A stretch of 64,000 nt of DNA. It comes from Corynebacterium amycolatum SK46 (GTDB lineage: Bacteria; Actinomycetota; Actinomycetes; Mycobacteriales; Mycobacteriaceae). The position numbers and the translations under genes were made by a program. Within the stretch, counting starts at the first letter, position 1; each line of letters opens with the position of its first letter. Where the stretch lies: assembly GCF_000173655.1 (NCBI RefSeq), contig NZ_ABZU01000009.1:1-64000 (forward strand), in the 5' to 3' direction. This document shows positions 26,637-34,341 of the stretch, one piece after another. The notes under the pieces are model-generated. The model was not told the DNA's origin, ran no database searches, and worked only from the letters and a program-made list of their open reading frames with translations.

Positions 26637-28036
26637 CCAAGTCGAGCGGAGTGGAGTCCCCGAAGTCTTTCGCTTCCATTATCGTTGTTACAGCTCTCAT
26701 GCTGTTTTCGATGTTCTTCGGCGCGGGCAACCTTATCTTCCCGCCGAAGCTCGGAGTGGATTCCGGTACCAACTTTGGCCCCTCAATCACCGGCTTCCTG
26801 CTCACCGGTGTGGCATTGCCAGTTCTGGCCATCATCGCCATTGCCATTTCAGGCAACAACCTGCGTGACTTAGCGTTCCGCGCGGGCCGCATCTTTTCCC
26901 TGGGCTTCCCGGTAATCGCATACCTTTCCATCGGTGCTTTCTACGCTCTGCCGCGTACCGGTGCTGTGTCGTACGAAACTGGTGTCCAGCCGATTTTCGG
27001 CAGTGATTCGCTGGCCGCCGCTGCGGCCTTCTACTTCGTTTTCTTCGGTATCGCCTTAGCATTGGCGTGGAATCCGAATGAAATTGTGTCCAAACTGGGC
27101 AAGATTCTCACCCCGGCTCTGCTTATTCTCTTGGTTGTGTTGGTTGGAATGTCCGCATTCAAATTCGATGCCGCTCCGGCTACGCCAACTGAGAAGTACT
27201 CCTCTACCCCCTTTGCCTCCGGCCTAGTCGAGGGCTACCTCACCATGGACTCCATCGCCGGCCTGGCATTCGGCATCATTGTCATTTCTTCCCTCCGCGT
27301 CAGCGGTGTCCCAGAGGGCAAGCGTATGGTTCGCGGCACAATGATCTCAGGCCTGTTCGCCGGCATTTTGCTGGCCATCATCTACTTGGGCCTGGGCTAT
27401 ATCGGCCAGGTGCTGCCGAATGCCGCCTCCTTCGATAACGGCTCGGGCATTCTCGCGGAGGCTTCCAAACAGGCCATGGGTCAGGGCGGTCAGGTCGTCT
27501 TCGGTCTCATCGTTCTGCTCGCATGTATGACCACGGCTGTCGGCCTGATTGCCGCCACCAGTGAATTCTTCAACCTGCTGCTTCCGGGGATCAGTTACAA
27601 GGCCTGGGCCATTATCTTCACGGTCATGTCCTTCGCAATGGCAACACAGGGGCTGTCTCAGGTATTGGCGATTGCCGCGCCGATTATCACCTTTATTTAC
27701 CCGCCGGCTATCACGCTGATCGCACTGACTCTTCTCGACCCGGTCATTTCCTACTCCTTCAAGCTGCATTACACCTACCGCCTGGGCGTCTGGGTTGCCA
27801 CCATCTGGTCGGGTATCTCAGTACTCTCCGGTTTGGGTGTCGGCGGTTCTGCGTTGGCGGACTTCCTCAGTCTCGTACCTGGTCAGGCCATCGAGTTCGG
27901 ATGGTTCCTGCCGACTCTGGCAGCGACGGTGATTGGTTACGCAATTGACGTCGTCACGCGAAAGCAGCGCGCAAATCGCCCGGCGAGTGTGCTTGCCGAC
28001 GCGGCCGTTGCAGAAGAGGTAGCCGAAAAGGCGTAA
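26633..28036 (+). CDS. brnQ: branched-chain amino acid:cation symporter (BrnQ/LIVCS family)
   Basis: The 467-residue protein has about 12 hydrophobic helices and starts with the family signature MLFSMFFGAGNLIFPPKLG; SGVPEGKRMVRGTMISG and CMTTAVGLI are further family blocks. It should import leucine, isoleucine and valine with a cation. ATG 26633 is chosen; it overlaps the stop of the upstream open frame. It lies in front of a DAACS symporter with an inverted repeat between them. Confidence 0.93.
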   Translation: MTKSSGVESPKSFASIIVVTALMLFSMFFGAGNLIFPPKLGVDSGTNFGPSITGFLLTGVALPVLAIIAIAISGNNLRDLAFRAGRIFSLGFPVIAYLSIGAFYALPRTGAVSYETGVQPIFGSDSLAAAAAFYFVFFGIALALAWNPNEIVSKLGKILTPALLILLVVLVGMSAFKFDAAPATPTEKYSSTPFASGLVEGYLTMDSIAGLAFGIIVISSLRVSGVPEGKRMVRGTMISGLFAGILLAIIYLGLGYIGQVLPNAASFDNGSGILAEASKQAMGQGGQVVFGLIVLLACMTTAVGLIAATSEFFNLLLPGISYKAWAIIFTVMSFAMATQGLSQVLAIAAPIITFIYPPAITLIALTLLDPVISYSFKLHYTYRLGVWVATIWSGISVLSGLGVGGSALADFLSLVPGQAIEFGWFLPTLAATVIGYAIDVVTRKQRANRPASVLADAAVAEEVAEKA

Positions 28037-28049
28037 AACCACACCCGGT

Positions 28050-28073
28050 TATTTGCGTTGCATAACGTAAATA
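28050..28073. promoter_or_regulatory. inverted repeat between brnQ and the dicarboxylate symporter gene
   Basis: TATTTGCGTT (28050-28059) and AACGTAAATA (28064-28073) form a 10-bp palindrome with one G-T mismatch and a four-base centre, 43 bp before the next start. It may be an operator. A terminator is less likely because no T run follows. Confidence 0.4.
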
Positions 28074-28116
28074 CCGCACGCTAGAAAAGTAATTTCCATC
28101 CGAACAAGGATTGACT

Positions 28117-29361
28117 ATGAGTACCCGAATGCGTTTTACGCAAACGCTCCTATTCCGCGTTATTGTCGCGATTATTCTGGGCATTGTCTGCAGCTTTTTC
28201 TTCCCAGAATGGCTGGCTCGAATTTTTGTCACTTTCAATGGCCTCTTTGGTAACTTCCTGGGCTTCTTTATCCCGGTGCTGATTTTTGCCCTCATCACGC
28301 CGGCAATTGCCAGCCTGGGACGCGGCGCCGGAAAGTGGCTGGGGATTACCACTGCTATCGCCTACGGCTCGACGGTGTTTTCGGGTCTATTGGCCTACGC
28401 CGCCACCCAGGGGCTCTACCCTTGGCTGCTCGGCGCTGACCAAGCCGGCGCATCGGTGGATATTGATGAGGGCGCGCTGGAGAGCTTCTTCAATGTGGAG
28501 ATGCCACCGCCGTTTGACGTCATGACCGCCCTACTGCTGGCTTTCACAGTCGGTGTGGCGATGACCACCGTGAAGTCGGACTCGCTCTACCGCGGTGCGA
28601 CGCAGCTGCGCGACGTGATTATGAAGATCATCTCGGCGTTTATCATCCCGCTGCTGCCGATTTACATCTTCGGCATGTTCCTGTCTATGGGCATGAACGG
28701 CAACCTGACCACGACGCTGTCGATGTTCTTCAAGGTGCTGGTTCTGGCCGTCATCGGAACCGTGCTCCTGTTGGCTATCCAGTTCTCTATCGCAGGTGCC
28801 ATCGCGGGCCGCAGCCCGTGGACGTCCCTGAAGAATATGCTTCCGGCCTACGCCACTGCACTGGGCACGTCGTCCTCGGCCGCTACCATTCCGGTGACGT
28901 ACAAGGCCGCGCTGAAGAATGGTGTCTCGGAGAAGGTCGCTGGCTTTACCGTGCCGCTGTGCGCGACCATTCACCTGGCCGGTTCGATGATGAAGATCAC
29001 GCTGTTCGCGTTTGCGGTGATGTTCATGGCGGACAAGCCGCTTTCGCCGGGCATGGCCATCGGCTTCATTCTCACTTTGGGTATCACCATGATTGCTGCT
29101 CCGGGCGTTCCGGGTGGCGCAATTATGGCTGCGGTCGGTGTGCTGCAGTCCATGCTGGGCTTCGATCAGGAGCAGGTCGCTTTGATGATCGCCGCCTACA
29201 TCGCCATCGACTCCTTCGGTACCGCATGTAATGTCACGGGTGACGGTGCAATTGCCATGATTGTTAACCGCTTTGCCAAGGATGATGTCATCGACCGTTC
29301 CGAAGAGCTCAGCTTCGATGCTGAAGAGGCCAATTCCGCATCTTCAGCAACCGAGGCCTAA
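28117..29361 (+). CDS. dicarboxylate/amino acid:cation symporter (DAACS)
   Basis: The 414-residue membrane protein has the DAACS fold: about eight helices, the serine-rich stretch GTSSSAATIPVTYKAALKNG, the GAIMAAVGVLQSMLG re-entrant region and DSFGTACNVTGDGAIAMIVNR near the C-terminus. Members carry glutamate, aspartate, serine/threonine or C4 dicarboxylates with sodium or protons. The lack of the usual DxxRTxxNV motif (here DSFGTACNV) suggests a substrate other than aspartate/glutamate, possibly serine/threonine. thrC follows. ATG 28117 has AAGGA upstream; a TTG two codons earlier is the alternative. Confidence 0.85.
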   Translation: MSTRMRFTQTLLFRVIVAIILGIVCSFFFPEWLARIFVTFNGLFGNFLGFFIPVLIFALITPAIASLGRGAGKWLGITTAIAYGSTVFSGLLAYAATQGLYPWLLGADQAGASVDIDEGALESFFNVEMPPPFDVMTALLLAFTVGVAMTTVKSDSLYRGATQLRDVIMKIISAFIIPLLPIYIFGMFLSMGMNGNLTTTLSMFFKVLVLAVIGTVLLLAIQFSIAGAIAGRSPWTSLKNMLPAYATALGTSSSAATIPVTYKAALKNGVSEKVAGFTVPLCATIHLAGSMMKITLFAFAVMFMADKPLSPGMAIGFILTLGITMIAAPGVPGGAIMAAVGVLQSMLGFDQEQVALMIAAYIAIDSFGTACNVTGDGAIAMIVNRFAKDDVIDRSEELSFDAEEANSASSATEA

Positions 29362-29484
29362 CAGGCTTCGGTGCATATGTAAAAATTAAAGAAAACATCC
29401 ACCGGTCAACCCCGTCGCAAACTTTCAAAAGGCCTTCTTATGGGTCGATGCGGCGGGTGTTGGCATACATGTAAGGGGCCCGCC

Positions 29485-30933
29485 TTGGACTTCATTTCGA
29501 CTCGCGACCCAGAGCGCACGCCGCACAAGTTCTCAGACATTCTCCTGGGAGGTCTCGCTAACGACGGTGGCCTCTACCTGCCGGTCGAGTACCCTCAGGT
29601 TGACGATGCCACTTTGACGCGTTGGCGCTCCGTGCTTGTCGACGACGGTTACGCAGCCTTGGCTGCAGAGGTCGTCAGCCTTTTTGTGGACGACATTCCA
29701 CTGGAGGATTTGCGCGGTATCTGCGCACGGGCGTACACCTACCCGAAGTTCTCCGATCCGAATATTGTGCCGGTGACGAAACTGGAAGATCAGCTCTACA
29801 TCGGTCACTTGTCCATGGGCCCCACAGCGGCGTTCAAGGACATGGCGATGCAGCTTCTCGGTGAGTTCTTCGAGTATGAGCTGGCTCGTCGTGGCGAGAC
29901 CCTGAATATCCTCGGCGCCACCTCTGGTGACACGGGTTCCTCGGCCGAGTACGCAATGCGCGGCCGTGAGGGAATCAGCGTGTTCATGCTTACTCCGGCT
30001 GGTCGAATGACAGCTTTCCAGCAAGCTCAGATGTTTGGTCTGCAGGATGCCAACATTCACAACGTCGCCCTCGACGGTGTCTTCGATGATTGCCAGGACA
30101 TCGTTAAGGCGGTCTCCGGTGACTTGGATTACAAGGCCAGCCGCCACATTGGCGCAGTCAACTCCATCAACTGGGCTCGCCTGATGGCTCAGATCGTGTA
30201 CTACGTCTCCTCGTGGATTCGTGTCACTGGCGGCAACGGCGCTGAAGCCGATAACGCGCAGAAGGTCAGCTTCAGTGTGCCGACCGGCAACTTCGGTGAT
30301 ATCTGCGCCGGCCATATTGCACGTCAGATGGGTGTGCCAATTGACCGCCTGATCGTGGCTACCAATGAAAACGATGTCTTGGATGAGTTCTTCCGCACGG
30401 GTGCCTACCGCGTGCGCAGTGCTGCGGAGACGCAGGCTACCTCTTCCCCATCGATGGATATCTCCCGCGCGTCTAACTTCGAGCGTTTCATCTTCGACCT
30501 GCTGGAACGCGATGCTGAGCGCACTGCAGACCTCTTTGGTGTCAAGGTCAAGGAGGGCGGCTTCTCTCTTACTGCTGATCCGATCTTCCCGGAGGCTTCT
30601 GCCCAGTACGGTTTCCTCTCCGGTCGCTCGACTCACGCTGACCGCGTCGAAACCATCAAGGACTGCTGGGAGCGCCTAGAGGTCATGGTCGATCCGCACA
30701 CCGCTGACGGCATCCACGTCGCCCGCGGCTTGGTAGACCAGGTATCCACCCCAATTGTCTGTCTGGAGACTGCCCTGCCGGTAAAGTTCTCCGAGACCAT
30801 CCTGGAGGCCACCGGACGCGAGCCGGATTGCCCGGAGCGTTTCGCGGACATCATGAATGCCCCGCGCCGCGTCACCGAGCTGCCGAATGATGCCGATGTG
30901 GTGAAGAAGTTCATCGACGACAACGTGGCTTAA
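29485..30933 (+). CDS. thrC: threonine synthase
   Basis: This PLP enzyme converts O-phosphohomoserine to threonine. The 482-residue protein matches long corynebacterial ThrC throughout: DFISTRD...HKFSDILLGGLANDGGLYLP, the PLP-lysine segment GPTAAFKDMAMQLLG, LGATSGDTGSSAEYAMRGR, and SVPTGNFGDICAGHIARQMG. The start is taken as TTG 29485 (AAGGGG six bases upstream) because homologues begin at the equivalent of MDFISTRD; ATG 29440 adds 15 residues including three cysteines and also has AAAAGG before it. It sits alone, without homoserine genes adjacent. Confidence 0.9.
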   Translation: MDFISTRDPERTPHKFSDILLGGLANDGGLYLPVEYPQVDDATLTRWRSVLVDDGYAALAAEVVSLFVDDIPLEDLRGICARAYTYPKFSDPNIVPVTKLEDQLYIGHLSMGPTAAFKDMAMQLLGEFFEYELARRGETLNILGATSGDTGSSAEYAMRGREGISVFMLTPAGRMTAFQQAQMFGLQDANIHNVALDGVFDDCQDIVKAVSGDLDYKASRHIGAVNSINWARLMAQIVYYVSSWIRVTGGNGAEADNAQKVSFSVPTGNFGDICAGHIARQMGVPIDRLIVATNENDVLDEFFRTGAYRVRSAAETQATSSPSMDISRASNFERFIFDLLERDAERTADLFGVKVKEGGFSLTADPIFPEASAQYGFLSGRSTHADRVETIKDCWERLEVMVDPHTADGIHVARGLVDQVSTPIVCLETALPVKFSETILEATGREPDCPERFADIMNAPRRVTELPNDADVVKKFIDDNVA

Positions 30934-31068
30934 AACCGGACAGAGCCCAACGTCACCCCCATCCGCGCAGCAACGATGTGGAATAGTGCCCTCTTTTTTA
31001 AGGGCAAACAGCATTATCTTGGGCTATAGGGCTGTTATTACCCCCGTGATTACCTCACAATTGTTCAC

Positions 31069-32805
31069 ATGAGTTTCACTCGAGTTAATAGCCGTCCTAT
31101 GCCCCACGCGCCCGTTTCTTCCCCGCAGGAAGGTTCCCAAAAGACCACAACGGTCTCGCGGGCGCTGGCCGACACACTGGCCCAGCACTGCGACCACTGC
31201 TTCGGTCTCATCGGCAACGCGAACTCCCACTTCACGTCAGCCCTTACTGAATCGGGATTCGGCTACTCCTCCGTCCGACACGAATCGGCTGCTGTGGGTG
31301 CCGCCGATGCCTTTCACCGCGCAGGCGGAGGGCTTGCTATCGCGACCGCCACTTGCGGCGCAGGATTCACCAATGCGCTAACCACTCTGGCCGAGGCTCG
31401 AGTAGCCCGTATTCCGCTGATTTTTGTCGTCGGCACGCACCCGGAACGCCCACGTCCCTTTGACCTCAATCAGGCGGCGCTCCTCGACGCCCTCGACGTC
31501 TGTCATCGCACCGTCACTCCCGAGTCCGCGCTTGACGACGCAAACTTTGCGGTCCAGCACGCACTGAGTTCTCGGCAGCCTGTTGTGCTGCTGCTCCCCT
31601 ATGACATCCAAGAAGCACCGATAACGGCATCTGCGTCTGAAACACAGTCGACGAATCAGGAGCATCTACACACCGGCCGACCAGAATGGTTGGAGTCAAC
31701 TGTCACGTCGCTGGCAGAGGAACTGCAGACTGCCCGTCGCCCACTCATTATCGCTGGTAGAGGTGTGCTGCTCTCTGATACCGCAGACCTAGTCCGCCGC
31801 ATCGGGGACAGTGTGGGGGCACTGTTTATGCACTCAGCGATGGCTCGTCATGTGCTTTCCAGTCCGTGGCAGATTGGCACCGTGGGCGGTTTTGCGCATG
31901 CGTGGCAGGTGGAGCTAGCTCGACAGGCCGATGTGGTGCTGTTCCTGGGAGCAAGCTTCAACGCTTTCCAAAACCGTGGCGGCAACATGTTTGCACCGGA
32001 CGCGAAGATTATCCAGGTTGTCGACGAGCCCCATCCTGCCGCTCAGCCGTCGGTGACACCGTTATTGGCTAAGTTGGAGGAACTTCTGCCCGTACTGGCA
32101 GAGCAGCTGGAGAAGCCCCGGGGATCGTCGTCAAGCACATGGCGTGCGGAGTTGAAGACACTGCCGACGACAGCGGAGGTCGAATCACTGACGTGCGCGG
32201 ATGGCCGGTTGGATCCGCGGGCGTGCCTGCAGTATCTGAATCGTGTCCTGCCCAATCAGCGCGCTGTGTGTACCGACGGTGGCCATTTCCTGGGGTGGGT
32301 TCCGAAGTATCTCGATGTGCCTGGTCCGCAGCAGCAAGTGATTGTGGGCACGGCGATTCAGTCAATTGGTTTGGGCATGGGGTCGCTTGTCGGCCTCGCG
32401 GCGGCGCGGCCCGAGGACTATTGCGTGCTAGTCGCCGGCGACGGTGGCGGCACGATGGGCATTGCGGATTTACCTGCGGCGATCGAGCAGCTGCGGCGTG
32501 GGCGTGGCGGTTGCGTGGTGTTCATTAACGATGCTGCCTACGGCGCGGAGCTGCATCAGTTTGGCGATGTCGGGTTGGACACCTCGTCGATGGAGATTGC
32601 CGACTACGACTTCGCCGCAGTCGGGCGTGCCTATGGCGCCCACGGTTTCAGTGTCGGCACACCTGAGGACTTTGCCCAGCTCGACGCCTATTTCCATGAC
32701 GTGTCCAACTCCGCTGAGGCTTCCGTCGCCGTAATTGATTTCAAGGTCTCACGGCTGGTGGTTGCGGACTTCGTGAAGGAAGTTCTGGCAAAGGCACAAA
32801 GGTAG
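31069..32805 (+). CDS. ThDP-dependent acetolactate-synthase-like enzyme
   Basis: The 578-residue protein has the three-domain fold of the acetolactate synthase/pyruvate oxidase superfamily. The catalytic glutamate is in VRHESAAVGAADAFHR (about residue 68), and the ThDP-Mg motif is GDGGGTMGIADLPAA...INDAAYG near residue 465-490. The central domain is FAD-like but lacks obvious specifics. The exact reaction is not recognisable; candidates are a 2-keto acid decarboxylase, oxalyl- or sulfo-type lyase, or orphan acetolactate synthase. The true start is uncertain: ATG 31069 lacks a ribosome site; ATG 31099 is possible. Adjacent to an MFS transporter, which may carry its substrate or product. Confidence 0.8.
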   Translation: MSFTRVNSRPMPHAPVSSPQEGSQKTTTVSRALADTLAQHCDHCFGLIGNANSHFTSALTESGFGYSSVRHESAAVGAADAFHRAGGGLAIATATCGAGFTNALTTLAEARVARIPLIFVVGTHPERPRPFDLNQAALLDALDVCHRTVTPESALDDANFAVQHALSSRQPVVLLLPYDIQEAPITASASETQSTNQEHLHTGRPEWLESTVTSLAEELQTARRPLIIAGRGVLLSDTADLVRRIGDSVGALFMHSAMARHVLSSPWQIGTVGGFAHAWQVELARQADVVLFLGASFNAFQNRGGNMFAPDAKIIQVVDEPHPAAQPSVTPLLAKLEELLPVLAEQLEKPRGSSSSTWRAELKTLPTTAEVESLTCADGRLDPRACLQYLNRVLPNQRAVCTDGGHFLGWVPKYLDVPGPQQQVIVGTAIQSIGLGMGSLVGLAAARPEDYCVLVAGDGGGTMGIADLPAAIEQLRRGRGGCVVFINDAAYGAELHQFGDVGLDTSSMEIADYDFAAVGRAYGAHGFSVGTPEDFAQLDAYFHDVSNSAEASVAVIDFKVSRLVVADFVKEVLAKAQR

Positions 32806-32822
32806 TTTGTCGCGGGCATAAT

Positions 32823-32843
32823 CGGGGGTCGCCTAGACCCCCG
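32823..32843 (+). terminator. hairpin after the ThDP enzyme gene
   Basis: CGGGGGTC (32823-32830) pairs perfectly with GACCCCCG (32836-32843) across a five-base loop. The tail is GTTCAAC, so termination strength is doubtful. Confidence 0.5.
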
Positions 32844-32880
32844 GTTCAACCCCACTTCAGGCCGGTTGGTTGATGGGGTC

Positions 32881-32886
32881 TACAAT
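32881..32886 (+). promoter_or_regulatory. -10 element of the MFS gene
   Basis: TACAAT ends seven bases before the in-frame GTG 32894, indicating a leaderless message. Confidence 0.5.
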
Positions 32887-32893
32887 GTGGCGA

Positions 32894-34312
32894 GTGGTAA
32901 AGCAGTGTAACGGTAAAGATCAGATTTCATCAACAGATCAGCCCGCCACCACAATGGCAAAGGACCCGCGCGAGCACGTCACTGGCCGCGCGGTTGCCGT
33001 CTGGCTGGCTGCGCTGATTACCTACATCGTTGCCATCGTCGGCCGCACCTCCATGGGTGTCGCTGGCGTCGAGGCGCTCGATCGCTTCCATATCAACGCC
33101 TCCCAACTCGCGCTGTTCACAGCCGTGCAGGTTGGCGTCTACGCCCTGGCGCAGATTCCGACGGGCATCATCATTGACCGCGTCGGCGCCAAGAAAACCA
33201 TGGTCGTCGGCGCACTGATCATGGCGCTGGGCCAGGTCATCATCGCGTTTACGACATCGTATCCGCTGGCTGTCATCGCTCGTGTATTCATCGGCGCCGG
33301 CGATGCCACCGCCTTCCTCGGTGCGATGCGACTGCTTCCCGCATGGTTCCCGCTGCGTGTCACTCCGCTGTTCACGCAGCTCACGGCTGGTCTTGGCCAG
33401 CTCGGCCAGTTCATCTCTGCGGTCCCGTTCCTCGCGATTCTGCACGCCGCGGGGTGGGTGCCCGCGTTCTTGTCGCTGAGCACCGCAGGTCTTCTCATCG
33501 CCATCGTGGGCATGATCGCGCTTGCCGACGTCCCGGAGAACTCCTCCACGGTAAAGATGTCACTTCGTGAACGCCGCGCTGCCAAAAAGGCCGCGAAGAC
33601 GGCTGCTGATGGCGGAGCCCCTGCCGTAGCCGATGAGAAACTGACTATCGGCCAGACGCTCAAGATTGTCACTACCCACCCGGTGTGCTGGCAGGGTTTC
33701 TTCACTCACTGGACTGGTTTGATGCATCAGTGCATCTTCACATTGCTGTGGGGCATGCCTCTGATGATGCTGGGTATGGGTCTTAAGCCCTCCGAGGCCA
33801 GTGTGGTGCTGGTCATTAACACGCTGTCAGTAATTATCGCCGGGCCGTTGATGGGTATGGTCTCGGCACGCACCGGCCGCGACCGTATCAAGGTTGTGGT
33901 CGCAATCGCGTTTATCAACATGGCCGTCTGGATTGTGTTCCTGGCACCGAGCAACCCACCAGCATACTGGGCAATTATTGTGGTCAACATCCTAATGGCC
34001 GGTCTTGGCGCGATGTCCAACTTCGGTTTCGACTCAGTGCGCGAAGAGGTCGATCGAAAGGTACTCGCGACCGGCACTGGGCTGGCGAATATGGGCGGTT
34101 TTGTCGCCACCATGCTCGCAGCACAAGGTGTCGGCTTCCTGCTGGATATTGCAGCTCCCGATGGAAACTACACCTGGGAGACCTTCCGCATTGGCTGGTT
34201 GGCTGTCGTCGGTGTGTGGGCGATTGGTTTCGTTGGCCTACTGGTCGCAAAGCGTGCGGCGGCACGCTTTGTCGCCCAGCAGAGCCGTTTTGAGCTGGAA
34301 CCTACTGAGTAG
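32894..34312 (+). CDS. MFS transporter, nitrate/sugar-phosphate-like subfamily
   Basis: The roughly 472-residue protein has 12 predicted helices starting at VWLAALITYIVAIVGRTSMG, the MFS loop motif IIIDRVGAKKTMVVG between helices 2 and 3, and a central hydrophilic loop (RERRAAKKAAKTAADGG). It resembles the CynX/NarK-glucarate type families, but the substrate is unknown. The start is uncertain: GTG 32894 follows a -10 hexamer by seven bases; ATG 32954 and ATG 32873 are in frame. It lies downstream of the ThDP enzyme. Confidence 0.8.
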   Translation: MVKQCNGKDQISSTDQPATTMAKDPREHVTGRAVAVWLAALITYIVAIVGRTSMGVAGVEALDRFHINASQLALFTAVQVGVYALAQIPTGIIIDRVGAKKTMVVGALIMALGQVIIAFTTSYPLAVIARVFIGAGDATAFLGAMRLLPAWFPLRVTPLFTQLTAGLGQLGQFISAVPFLAILHAAGWVPAFLSLSTAGLLIAIVGMIALADVPENSSTVKMSLRERRAAKKAAKTAADGGAPAVADEKLTIGQTLKIVTTHPVCWQGFFTHWTGLMHQCIFTLLWGMPLMMLGMGLKPSEASVVLVINTLSVIIAGPLMGMVSARTGRDRIKVVVAIAFINMAVWIVFLAPSNPPAYWAIIVVNILMAGLGAMSNFGFDSVREEVDRKVLATGTGLANMGGFVATMLAAQGVGFLLDIAAPDGNYTWETFRIGWLAVVGVWAIGFVGLLVAKRAAARFVAQQSRFELEPTE

Positions 34313-34341
34313 GAACTATAGGAAGCCGAGAGACAGAGCGG

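Noticed and set aside
29440-29484. ATG 29440 as the thrC start
   Set aside because: It adds 15 residues with three cysteines that homologues lack. It remains a possible alternative because AAAAGG precedes it.
29533-30636. 367-codon minus-strand frame opposite thrC
   Set aside because: Antisense to thrC, whose protein is conserved throughout; no independent signals.
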